A stretch of DNA of 6,208 nucleotides from contig JBCCFW010000272.1 in NCBI GenBank assembly GCA_039029535.1, positions 1 to 6,208 of the forward strand. Reading direction: 5' to 3'. Source of the stretch: JBCCFW01 sp039029535 (lineage in GTDB: Bacteria; Acidobacteriota; JBCCFW01). The notes beneath the pieces were generated by a model, which was given only the letters and a program-made list of their open reading frames with translations, was not told the DNA's origin and searched no databases. Positions 1 to 6,082 of the stretch are shown piece after piece (within the stretch, counting starts at the first letter, position 1; the number at the start of each line of letters is the position of its first letter). The translations under genes were made by a program, and so were the position numbers.

Positions 1-1
1 C

Positions 2-649
2 GGCGGAGGTGCCCTCCTCATCGCCTCGGAGGTCTCCATCACCATCGACGGCGAGCTGCGCGCCCGCGGCGGGAGCGCCCCCGGCTGCGTGAGCAACCCC
101 GGCGCCGGTGGCGCCATTCGACTCGCCGCCCCCGTGATTCAGGGCGGCGGAACGCTCGACGTGCAGGGTGGTCTCGGCGAAGACGGCTGTCGCCGTGGCG
201 GCGCCGGTCGCATCCGTCTCGACGGAGCGCTCGAAGGACAGCTCCTGACCCGACCCTCTCGCGTGGTCTCGACCGGCCAGCGGCTCGAGCTGGGTGCGAG
301 CCGTCGGTTCTCCATCGCGATCGTCGCCCTGGACGGCCACTCCGTCGTCCCGACCGACTCGCTCGAGCTCGTCGGTGACGAGTCCGGCCATCGCCTGCTG
401 ACCCTGGCCGCACGCAACACGTCCGAGCTCGTCGCCTACCGCGTGTCCGTCGTGCCGACGACCCTCGTCGCCCCGGACATCGAGTCGGCTCGGCCCGGCA
501 GCGACGCACCGCAGGTCCCCCTCGGTCGCCCGATCCCCCGAGAGCTCAGCGGCTGGATCGACGCTCGCACCGGGGCCGACGGCACCGCCCTGCTCCGCGT
601 TCCCCTGACGCCCGGCGTGACCACTCGCCTGCACGTGGAGGCCCGATGA
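2..649 (+). CDS. C-terminal part of a secreted glycine-rich beta-repeat protein (5' end outside window)
   Basis: The reading frame is open from base 2 and ends at TGA 647-649, giving 215 visible residues; the start lies to the left. Residues 1-75 are glycine-rich with beta-helix-like rungs: a hydrophobic strand, then V-x-I-x-G-x-L-x-A-x-G-G (around residues 5-24), then G-x-L-D-V-Q-G-G (around 50-57). Cysteines at residues 29 and 63 could pair outside the cell. Residues ~80-215 lose the glycine pattern and look like one beta-rich C-terminal domain ending in LHVEAR, with no sorting signal or membrane segment. The same rung pattern occurs in the gene at 5447, so the two are probably paralogues seen from opposite ends. 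The stop overlaps the start of the next gene (ATGA), which points to translational coupling. A GTG at position 89 is only an internal codon, because the family-like rungs continue upstream of it. Secretion is inferred from the family resemblance; function is unknown, with a structural or surface role most likely. Confidence 0.8.
   Translation, partial: GGGALLIASEVSITIDGELRARGGSAPGCVSNPGAGGAIRLAAPVIQGGGTLDVQGGLGEDGCRRGGAGRIRLDGALEGQLLTRPSRVVSTGQRLELGASRRFSIAIVALDGHSVVPTDSLELVGDESGHRLLTLAARNTSELVAYRVSVVPTTLVAPDIESARPGSDAPQVPLGRPIPRELSGWIDARTGADGTALLRVPLTPGVTTRLHVEAR
637..641 (+). promoter_or_regulatory. Ribosome binding site of the large mosaic gene
   Basis: GGAGG lies four bases upstream of the ATG at 646, inside the last codons of the preceding gene. 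It supports the ATG that overlaps the upstream stop as the true start, since a signal peptide follows directly. The spacing is short but workable, and re-initiation from the upstream gene is plausible. Confidence 0.6.
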
Positions 650-3600
650 AGCTCCGACGCCGCACGCAACGGCTCGTCGCCTCGCTCCTCGCCGTCACCC
701 TGGCCACCAACACGGCCGCCCTGCCGACGGTTCCCGGTGACCTCGACGAGGACGACACCGTCTCGGTGCGTGATCTCGTCCTCCTTCTCGATCACGCCAA
801 CGGCAACGCTCTTCTTCCGGCCGAGCTCCTCCCCTACGCCGACTACGACCAGGACGGCTACCCGGCGACCCCGGACGCCGACCGCGGAGCCGACCTCATC
901 CTCGGTCGAGGCAGCGTCGCTCCCACGCGCTTCCGCACCTCTCCGACTCCCGGCGAGGACGGTGTCTCGGTCATCCGCCACTTCGACATCGACTTCCACC
1001 GCCCCCTGGCGGACGGCACGGTCCTCGACGCCTCGAACGTCACGGCGACCTTCGGCGGCGAGACGCTCGGCGGCAGCTACCGTCTCAACAGCGCTCGCGA
1101 TCACCTGAGCGTGACCTTCGACGAAGACCTCCCCGCCAGCTCGCGCATCCGCGTGGTCATTCAAGGCGACGGGGTGAACGACGTCTTCGGCGACGCGATC
1201 GACGCCGACGACGACGGCGAGGCCGGCGGTGAGGGCGAGGTCGAGTTCGACACGCTCGATCTCTCGACGCTCGCCGGCACCGCGATCTGCGGTCGTGTCT
1301 TCGCCTCCGAGATGGCCACCGAGCCCGGTGGCGAGACGGTGAACGTGCCGCTCGCCGGCGTCGTGCTCACCGTCGAAGGCGACGACAGCCTCACGACCAC
1401 GACCGACGAGGACGGCAACTTCCGACTCGATCCCGCGCCGGCCGGCAAGTTCTTCGTGACCATCGACGGTGCCATGGCCGAGCTCCAGGGCATGGAAGAG
1501 GGCGCCTACTACCCGACGCTCGGCAAGCCCTTCGAGTCCACGCCCGGTGAAGAGGTGAACGTCGGCGAGATCTTCTTGCCGGAAGTCCCCAACGGCACCT
1601 TGCAAGAAGCCTCCGCCACCGAAGACACGGAGATCACCTTCGCTCCCGGCGTGACGGGCAAGTTCCCCAACCTCGCCGGCACTTCGGTGACCGCGGCCGC
1701 CGGCTCCGTGGTCGACGCCAGTGGTCTCCCCGGCGGGATGATCGGCATCGCGCCGGTCGCCCCGGATCGTCTGCCCGGCAAGCTGCCGCCGACGCTCGAC
1801 CCGGCGGTGGTCATCACCGTTCAGGCCCAGGACGCCGTCGCCTTCGACTCGCCGCTGGAAGCGTGCTTCCCCAACCTGCCCAACCCGACGACGGGCGAGG
1901 TCCTTCCTCCGGGTGCACAGGCCGGGCTCGCCAGCTTCAACCACGCCAGCGGCGTCTGGGAGATCGTCGCACCGATGACGATCACCCCCGACGGCCTCTT
2001 CGCGTGCACCGACGAGGGCTACGGCATCCTCGCGCCCGGCTGGCACGGCACGAGCCGCAGCAGCATCATCCGGACACCGCCCCCCAACGCACCCTGCCCC
2101 GACTTCGGCTGGAGCGACGTCTACGACATCTCCAAGCAGGTCCTGCGTTGCCTCCGCAAGCTCAGTGGCTTCGGGGCCATCGCCGACGCGATCACGCAGG
2201 TCATCACCGCCGTCCGCGACGTCTACAAGGCCGGCATGCAGCTCAAGGAGCAGTACGACCGGGGAGAGATCACCGGCGCCGCGCTCCGGGACGCTCTCGC
2301 CGCCATCTCCCAGAGCAAGACCGCTGCCGTGGCTGCCTTCGAGGCGGTCAAGGACGCCAACCTCATCGACAAGCTCCTGTCGCTCATCGAGTGCGCGACC
2401 GGAATGCTCGCGACGATCAGCGGGCTGCTCTGTCGACGGGCCCAGTGCGCCGGCTGGGTTGCGGAAGCCATCTGCGCCGTCGTCGATCCCTTCATCCGCT
2501 TCGTCGACCTGCTCGCCCGCAACATCGCCGCTCTCGAAGACAAGATCACCAGCGCGCCGCTCACGGCGCTCTGCGCCAGCATCGACGCGATCGTCATCTC
2601 GACCAGCTCCGCCGACTCCGAGGCCGATCCGCGCTCGCTCGACCGCGACACGCTCGGCGTCGACCCGGAGATCTCGGACATGCTCGGCCAGGTCATCGAG
2701 GACGCTGGCGAGGTCCTCGGCATCTTCGAAGAGATGCAGCAAGAGCTCGAGCCTGTCGAAGACATCCAGGAGAGCTTCGATGCACTCCTGCCAGGCGTCG
2801 CCCGCGCCCTCATCGAGACCGGTGGGCTCGGCAACGGTTACTACCGCTTCGAGGCCAACGGCTTCGTGCAGCGTGGCAAGGCCAGCCCTCAGGGCTCCAT
2901 CGAGCTCATCGTGCCGCCCAACGCCGAGTACGTGCTCGAGGTGCTCGTCCTCGGCGAGGACATGCTCGCGGTGAGCAAGGGCACGACCCCGCGACCCGGC
3001 GTGGCCGCCGGCCTGGCGCCCTTCGTGCTCACCTTGCTCGAGGACGCGGTCGACACCGACGAGGACCTGCTGCCCGACGTGGGCGAGCCGGTGGTCGGGA
3101 CCCTCGTCGACGATCCCGACACCGACATGGACGGCGTGCTCGACGGGGCCGAGATCCTCGCCGGCCTCGATCCTCTCGACAACGTGCCGGCGCGCACCGG
3201 CATCGTCGCGACCTCGCCCACGCCCGGCGGCATCGCCTCCGACGTCCATGCCTTCGACGATCTTCTCGCCGTAGCGGTCGGCCCCGAGGGCGTGTCGCTG
3301 TTCAACGTGTTCAACGGCATGGATCCCATGCTCATCGCCCAGGTCGACACGCTCGGCGAGGCTCTCCGAGCCGTGGTCGGTGACGGCTACGTCGCCGTGG
3401 CCGATGGCAGCGCCGGGCTCGCCGTCATCGACGTGAGCGATCCGTCCCAGGCCACCGTCAACCACCAGCTCGCCTTCGGCACCAGCGTGCTCTCGGCAGC
3501 CTGGCTCGGCGACCTGGTCCTCGTCGGGCTCGCCGACGGACGGCTCGAGCTCATGGAGGCCCCCACTCGCACCCGACTGGCGCGTGCCCTCCTCGGTGGT

Positions 3601-5424
3601 CCCGTGCGCGACATCCGCGCGGCCGGTGACCGCATCTTCGCCGTCACCGACGACATGCTCCACGTGCTCGAGCTCTTCGAGGGTGAGCTCGTCGTGCTCC
3701 ACTCGGTGGCCTCGCCGTTCAGCATCTCGGCCAACGCTCGGCTCTTCGTCGGCGACGGCACGGCCTTCACCACTCACGGCCGCGGCTACAACTCCTTCGA
3801 GATCGACGAGGCCGGCCTGCCGACCCTGCGTTCGGCGGGCAACACGGCCCAGCTCGGCTGGAAGCAGATCGTCGACAACGGCTCGGGCATCGGTCTCGCG
3901 GCCGTCGGGCTCAACGCCGGCGTGAGCGATGGTCACGTCTCGCTCTACCGCACCTCCGACCTGACCAACACCGACGACTTCCTCACCACCTTCCTCACTC
4001 CGGGCATCGCGCGCTCGGTGACCATCTACAACGGCCTGGGCTACGTCGCCGACCAAGGCGCCAGCCTCCACGCGATGTCCTACCTGGCCACCGACCTGCT
4101 CGGCGTGCCGCCGACCATCGAGCTGGCCACCACCGCGGTGGACGACGCCGCCGAAGAGGGCCAGGTCTTCCGCCTGACCGGCCTGGCCAGCGACGACGTC
4201 CAGGTCCGCAACGTCGAGTTCTGGATCGACGGCGAGCGAGCGGCCACCGATGGCAGCTTCCCCTTCGAACACCGCTTCACCGTGCCCCTGGCGTCGGTGC
4301 AAGAGGTCGTGAAGGTGCGAGCCCGCGCCTCGGACACGGGCGGCAACGCCACCTGGACCGACGAGCTCGTCTTCGACATCGTGGAAGACGCCACGCCGCC
4401 CCGCCTGCTGGTGGTGTCACCCCGTGCCGGCTCGATCGGGGGTGCCGTCAACTCGATCAGCGCGAGCTTCAACGAGCCCATCGACCTCGACGCCCTGCCC
4501 GAGAACCCACTCACGCTCACGAGCCCCGGTCTCGATGGCGTGCTGGGTACCCTCGACGACGTCGTGTCCTCCGGCCCGCTGCTGCCGGTCGCCGACGGGG
4601 CCACCTTGCTGTTGGCCCTCGACGCCCCGGTCGGACCGGGGGCGCATCGCGCCGAGCTGGTGGCCGTGCAGGACCTCGCCGGCAACATGGCAGCGAACGG
4701 CACGGCCTGGAACTTCATCATCTTCTCCGACGTCGACGGCGACGGTGACGGCGTGCCCGACGAGGCGGAGGACGCTCTCGGTCTCGACCCGACCCTGGCC
4801 GACACCGATGGCGACACCGTCCCTGACGGTGAGGAAGACAACGACGGCGACGGCCTGAACAACTCGACCGAGGTCGCCGTCGAGACCGACCCCGGTCGGC
4901 CCGACACCGATGAGAACGGCGTCAACGACGGTGACGAGGACTTCGACACCGACGGTCTCTCCAACGCGGAAGAGGACGAGCTCGACACCCTCCTCATCGA
5001 CGACGACACCGATGACGACACCTGGCTCGACGGGATCGAGGTCGCTCTCGGCAGCAACCCACTCGATCCCGGCTCGCGTCCGGTCTTCACCGCGACCGCG
5101 CGGCCGCCGGTGAGCCTCGTCGTCCCCGCTCAAGACGGTCTCTCGACCGTCGCCTCCAGTCCACCGCTCAACCTGGTGGTCCCGACGCAAGACGGTCTCT
5201 CGACCGTCTTCTCACGACCGCCGCTCGACGTGGTGGTCCCGACGCAGGACGGTCTCTCGACCGTTCTCTCCCGGCCGCCGCTCGACGTGGTGGTCCCCAA
5301 CCAGGCCGGTCTCTCGACCGTCCTGGCGACCCCGTCCCTCGACCTCGCCGTGCCGACGCAAGAGGGCCTCTCGACGGTCGTGGCCAGCCCGCCGACCAGC
5401 GTCACGTACGAACCCGATGAATGA
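646..5424 (+). CDS. Giant secreted mosaic protein: dockerin-like, Ig-like, TSP3 and LVIVD-like domains with C-terminal tandem repeats
   Basis: A 1592-residue exported protein with no visible enzyme motif. Seen in order: signal peptide 1-~25 (KLRRR n-region, hydrophobic core); dockerin-like pair of calcium loops 29-89; Ig-like strand domain ~91-206; CnaB or carboxypeptidase-regulatory-like beta domain ~210-315 (TTDEDGNFRLDPAPAG); ZU5/UPA-like region ~320-468 ending ILAPGWHG; Cys-containing helical region ~483-725; small beta domain ~728-798; TSP3 calcium motif ~801-847; LVIVD-like propeller ~850-1155 (GLAVIDVSDPSQ); Ig-like domains ~1155-1250 and ~1252-1360; Asp-rich TSP3 repeats ~1361-1478; five 19-residue repeats 1487-1581; tail PPTSVTYEPDE. 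No LPxTG, PEP-CTERM or membrane anchor is visible at the C-terminus. Domain names come from motif memory and are less certain than the reading frame. The ATGA overlap upstream and 22-bp gap downstream suggest an operon with the glycine-rich genes. Inferred role: calcium-stabilised surface scaffold or adhesin. Confidence 0.9.
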   Translation: MKLRRRTQRLVASLLAVTLATNTAALPTVPGDLDEDDTVSVRDLVLLLDHANGNALLPAELLPYADYDQDGYPATPDADRGADLILGRGSVAPTRFRTSPTPGEDGVSVIRHFDIDFHRPLADGTVLDASNVTATFGGETLGGSYRLNSARDHLSVTFDEDLPASSRIRVVIQGDGVNDVFGDAIDADDDGEAGGEGEVEFDTLDLSTLAGTAICGRVFASEMATEPGGETVNVPLAGVVLTVEGDDSLTTTTDEDGNFRLDPAPAGKFFVTIDGAMAELQGMEEGAYYPTLGKPFESTPGEEVNVGEIFLPEVPNGTLQEASATEDTEITFAPGVTGKFPNLAGTSVTAAAGSVVDASGLPGGMIGIAPVAPDRLPGKLPPTLDPAVVITVQAQDAVAFDSPLEACFPNLPNPTTGEVLPPGAQAGLASFNHASGVWEIVAPMTITPDGLFACTDEGYGILAPGWHGTSRSSIIRTPPPNAPCPDFGWSDVYDISKQVLRCLRKLSGFGAIADAITQVITAVRDVYKAGMQLKEQYDRGEITGAALRDALAAISQSKTAAVAAFEAVKDANLIDKLLSLIECATGMLATISGLLCRRAQCAGWVAEAICAVVDPFIRFVDLLARNIAALEDKITSAPLTALCASIDAIVISTSSADSEADPRSLDRDTLGVDPEISDMLGQVIEDAGEVLGIFEEMQQELEPVEDIQESFDALLPGVARALIETGGLGNGYYRFEANGFVQRGKASPQGSIELIVPPNAEYVLEVLVLGEDMLAVSKGTTPRPGVAAGLAPFVLTLLEDAVDTDEDLLPDVGEPVVGTLVDDPDTDMDGVLDGAEILAGLDPLDNVPARTGIVATSPTPGGIASDVHAFDDLLAVAVGPEGVSLFNVFNGMDPMLIAQVDTLGEALRAVVGDGYVAVADGSAGLAVIDVSDPSQATVNHQLAFGTSVLSAAWLGDLVLVGLADGRLELMEAPTRTRLARALLGGPVRDIRAAGDRIFAVTDDMLHVLELFEGELVVLHSVASPFSISANARLFVGDGTAFTTHGRGYNSFEIDEAGLPTLRSAGNTAQLGWKQIVDNGSGIGLAAVGLNAGVSDGHVSLYRTSDLTNTDDFLTTFLTPGIARSVTIYNGLGYVADQGASLHAMSYLATDLLGVPPTIELATTAVDDAAEEGQVFRLTGLASDDVQVRNVEFWIDGERAATDGSFPFEHRFTVPLASVQEVVKVRARASDTGGNATWTDELVFDIVEDATPPRLLVVSPRAGSIGGAVNSISASFNEPIDLDALPENPLTLTSPGLDGVLGTLDDVVSSGPLLPVADGATLLLALDAPVGPGAHRAELVAVQDLAGNMAANGTAWNFIIFSDVDGDGDGVPDEAEDALGLDPTLADTDGDTVPDGEEDNDGDGLNNSTEVAVETDPGRPDTDENGVNDGDEDFDTDGLSNAEEDELDTLLIDDDTDDDTWLDGIEVALGSNPLDPGSRPVFTATARPPVSLVVPAQDGLSTVASSPPLNLVVPTQDGLSTVFSRPPLDVVVPTQDGLSTVLSRPPLDVVVPNQAGLSTVLATPSLDLAVPTQEGLSTVVASPPTSVTYEPDE
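730..912 (+). other. N-terminal dockerin-like double calcium-loop module (residues 29-89 of the mosaic protein)
   Basis: Two 12-residue loops follow the EF-hand/dockerin spacing exactly. Loop 1 has Asp32, Asp34, Asp36, Thr38, Ser40 and Asp43 at positions 1, 3, 5, 7, 9 and 12. Loop 2 has Asp66, Asp68, Asp70 with Gly71, and Asp77 at position 12. Each loop is followed by a helix-like stretch (VLLLDHANG and ADLILGRG). Type I dockerins bind cohesins, but no cohesin is visible in this window. The module may therefore act in calcium-dependent folding or bind a partner encoded elsewhere. Its place immediately after the signal peptide is less usual than a C-terminal dockerin. Confidence 0.65.
2092..2820 (+). 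other. Unrecognised Cys-containing alpha-helical region inside the mosaic protein (residues ~483-725)
   Basis: Flanked by beta domains, this stretch reads as amphipathic helices with little Gly or Pro, for example residues 511-570 and 680-724. Six of its seven cysteines lie between residues 502 and 643 (502, 583, 596, 601, 610, 643), the other being Cys484 at its N-terminal edge. In an exported protein these could form disulfides. I do not recognise a named family. The hydrophobic runs are too short and too interrupted to be clear membrane segments. It could be an internal helical bundle used for packing or partner binding. Confidence 0.5.
4726..5079 (+). repeat. Asp-rich thrombospondin type 3-like calcium repeats (residues ~1361-1478)
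   Basis: Repeated D-x-D-x-D-G-(V/L)-x-(D/N) units occur in series, for example DVDGDGDGVPDEAE, DTDGDTVPDGEE, DNDGDGLNNSTE, DTDENGVNDGDE and DFDTDGLSNAEE, with L-x-x-D-P or T-D-P-x-x-x-D-T linkers. This is the classic pattern of bacterial TSP3 repeats, which bind calcium as an extended stalk. A shorter instance occurs at residues ~801-847 of the same protein. The units are diverged at DNA level, so this is an old protein-level repeat. Confidence 0.75.
5134..5151. other. Palindrome in repeat unit 1
   Basis: GACGGTC, loop TCTC, GACCGTC: a perfect 7-bp stem with a 4-base loop, encoding DGLSTV. It sits inside the coding repeat, so no terminator role is assumed. Confidence 0.7.
5189..5210. other. 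Extended palindrome in repeat unit 2
   Basis: AAGACGGTC, loop TCTC, GACCGTCTT: a perfect 9-bp stem, the longest in the array. The following bases (CTCACGACC) are not a T-run, so it is not a standard intrinsic terminator. Confidence 0.7.
5248..5265. other. Near-palindrome in repeat unit 3
   Basis: GACGGTC, TCTC, GACCGTT: the same stem as unit 1, except that the outer G-C pair is replaced by G-T. The corresponding stems carry one mismatch in unit 4 (5305-5322) and are largely lost in unit 5 (5362-5379). Confidence 0.6.
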
Positions 5425-5436
5425 ACATCCTTTCGT

Positions 5437-5440
5437 GGAG
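5437..5440 (+). promoter_or_regulatory. Ribosome binding site deciding the start of the third gene
   Basis: GGAG lies six bases before the ATG at 5447. An in-frame ATG at 5417 overlaps the upstream gene but has no purine-rich site at a good distance, and it would add ten non-signal residues (MNEHPFVELS) in front of a standard signal peptide. The 5447 start is therefore preferred. Confidence 0.65.
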
Positions 5441-5446
5441 CTCTCC

Positions 5447-6082
5447 ATGAACACCGCCAAGCTCACCCTCTCACTCGGCCTCACGCTGCTCGTCGCCACC
5501 GCGGCGAGCGCTCAGTTCTCCTCGGGAAGCGATGGCTCCGACGGCGCGCTGAACATCACGGCGAACACCACGCTCGACCTCAGCTCGGGGAGCCCGGACG
5601 TCGACGCCGACGGCGTGCTGCACTACACGACGATCACGGTGGCGTCCGGCGCCACCCTGACCTTCGTGCCCAACGACCTCAACACGCCGATCCACATGCT
5701 CGCCACCGGCGACGTGCTCATCGAGGGCACCATCGACCTGGGCGGCAAGAACGCCTCGATCACGCCGCGCGTGCCCGGCGACGGTGGTCCCGGCGGCTTC
5801 GCCGGAGGCTGGCATCAAACGGCCGCCGACAGCGAAGCCGGCGACGGCCATGGCCCAGGCGGTGGTGACGGCGGCTTCATCCAGATCGACGGCCCCTGCT
5901 GCAACCAATGTGACAACGCGACCTTCGAGGTCGGCTCCGGCTCCTTCGGTGGACGCACCCAGACCCCCCAGGCGAAGGACGGCGCGACCTACTCACCATG
6001 TGGATTTGTCCGCTGCAACTTCCCGACAAGTGACAAGGTCCTGCTTGGTCTTCAGCAGACCCCTCCTCCCTCTTTAAGCTAG
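5447..6082 (+). CDS. N-terminal part of a secreted glycine-rich beta-repeat protein, truncated by unlike sequence
   Basis: As read, 211 residues ending at TAG 6080-6082. Residues 1-22 are a clear signal peptide (Lys5, hydrophobic core LTLSLGLTLLVA, cleavage at ASA before Gln23). The mature part starts GSDGSDGALNITANTTLDL, then beta strands (VASGATLTFVPND) and a rung A-T-G-D-V-x-I-E-G-T-I-D-L-G-G at residues ~86-100. Glycine-rich loops (GDGGPGGFAGG, GHGPGGGDGG) follow, then a CCNQC cluster at 151-155. Up to about Tyr182 codon use matches the neighbours. The last ~29 residues, from about position 5993, have different base composition and no glycine pattern, and the stop lies in that foreign-looking stretch. 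The visible part resembles the front half of the class whose back half is the gene at 2-649, so the intact protein was probably several hundred residues. It may be a real truncation or an assembly artefact. Function unknown; probably a cell-surface or exported structural protein. Confidence 0.75.
   Translation: MNTAKLTLSLGLTLLVATAASAQFSSGSDGSDGALNITANTTLDLSSGSPDVDADGVLHYTTITVASGATLTFVPNDLNTPIHMLATGDVLIEGTIDLGGKNASITPRVPGDGGPGGFAGGWHQTAADSEAGDGHGPGGGDGGFIQIDGPCCNQCDNATFEVGSGSFGGRTQTPQAKDGATYSPCGFVRCNFPTSDKVLLGLQQTPPPSLS

Larger units (their letters stand above)
5104..5388 (+). repeat. Five tandem 57-bp units encoding 19-residue repeats at the C-terminus of the mosaic protein
   Basis: Units begin at 5104, 5161, 5218, 5275 and 5332, with no gaps. 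The protein consensus is P-P-L-D-V-V-V-P-T-Q-D-G-L-S-T-V-L-S-R, that is strand, turn, strand. The CTCTCGAC core (Leu-Ser-Thr) is identical in all five units. Units 1-4 share GGTCTCTCGACCGT, and units 2-4 are the most alike overall. Unit 5 is the most diverged (PSLDLAVPTQEGLSTVVAS). The array follows a Pro-rich edge after the TSP3 repeats and is followed by an 11-residue tail. High DNA identity between neighbours implies recent duplication or gene conversion. A surface-exposed beta stalk or anchor is a plausible role but unproven. Confidence 0.9.

Noticed and set aside
1863..3383. Second plus-strand frame of 506 codons overlapping the mosaic gene
   Set aside because: The product is almost only R, H, P, G and A, typical of a shifted frame in GC-rich DNA, and it has no ribosome site or motif.
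436..4302. Very long antisense open frame (about 1288 codons) on the minus strand
   Set aside because: It mirrors the mosaic gene. High-GC, C-ending codons leave the opposite strand almost free of stops. Its translation is a low-complexity run of V, E, G, D, R and H with no signal peptide or domain, while the plus frame has clear ordered domains.
5104..5388. Possible CRISPR-like array because of the regular 57-bp period
   Set aside because: There are no unique spacers. The units are contiguous, in frame, and encode a conserved protein repeat.
5417..5446. Upstream ATG start for the third gene, overlapping the mosaic gene stop
   Set aside because: It lacks a well-placed ribosome site and would put ten polar residues before a complete signal peptide. 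The ATG at 5447 has GGAG at six bases.
6047..6061. Hairpin GGTCT, loop TCAGC, AGACC as a terminator after the third gene
   Set aside because: The stem is only five pairs, it lies inside the reading frame before the TAG, and it is followed by a C-rich stretch rather than a T-run.
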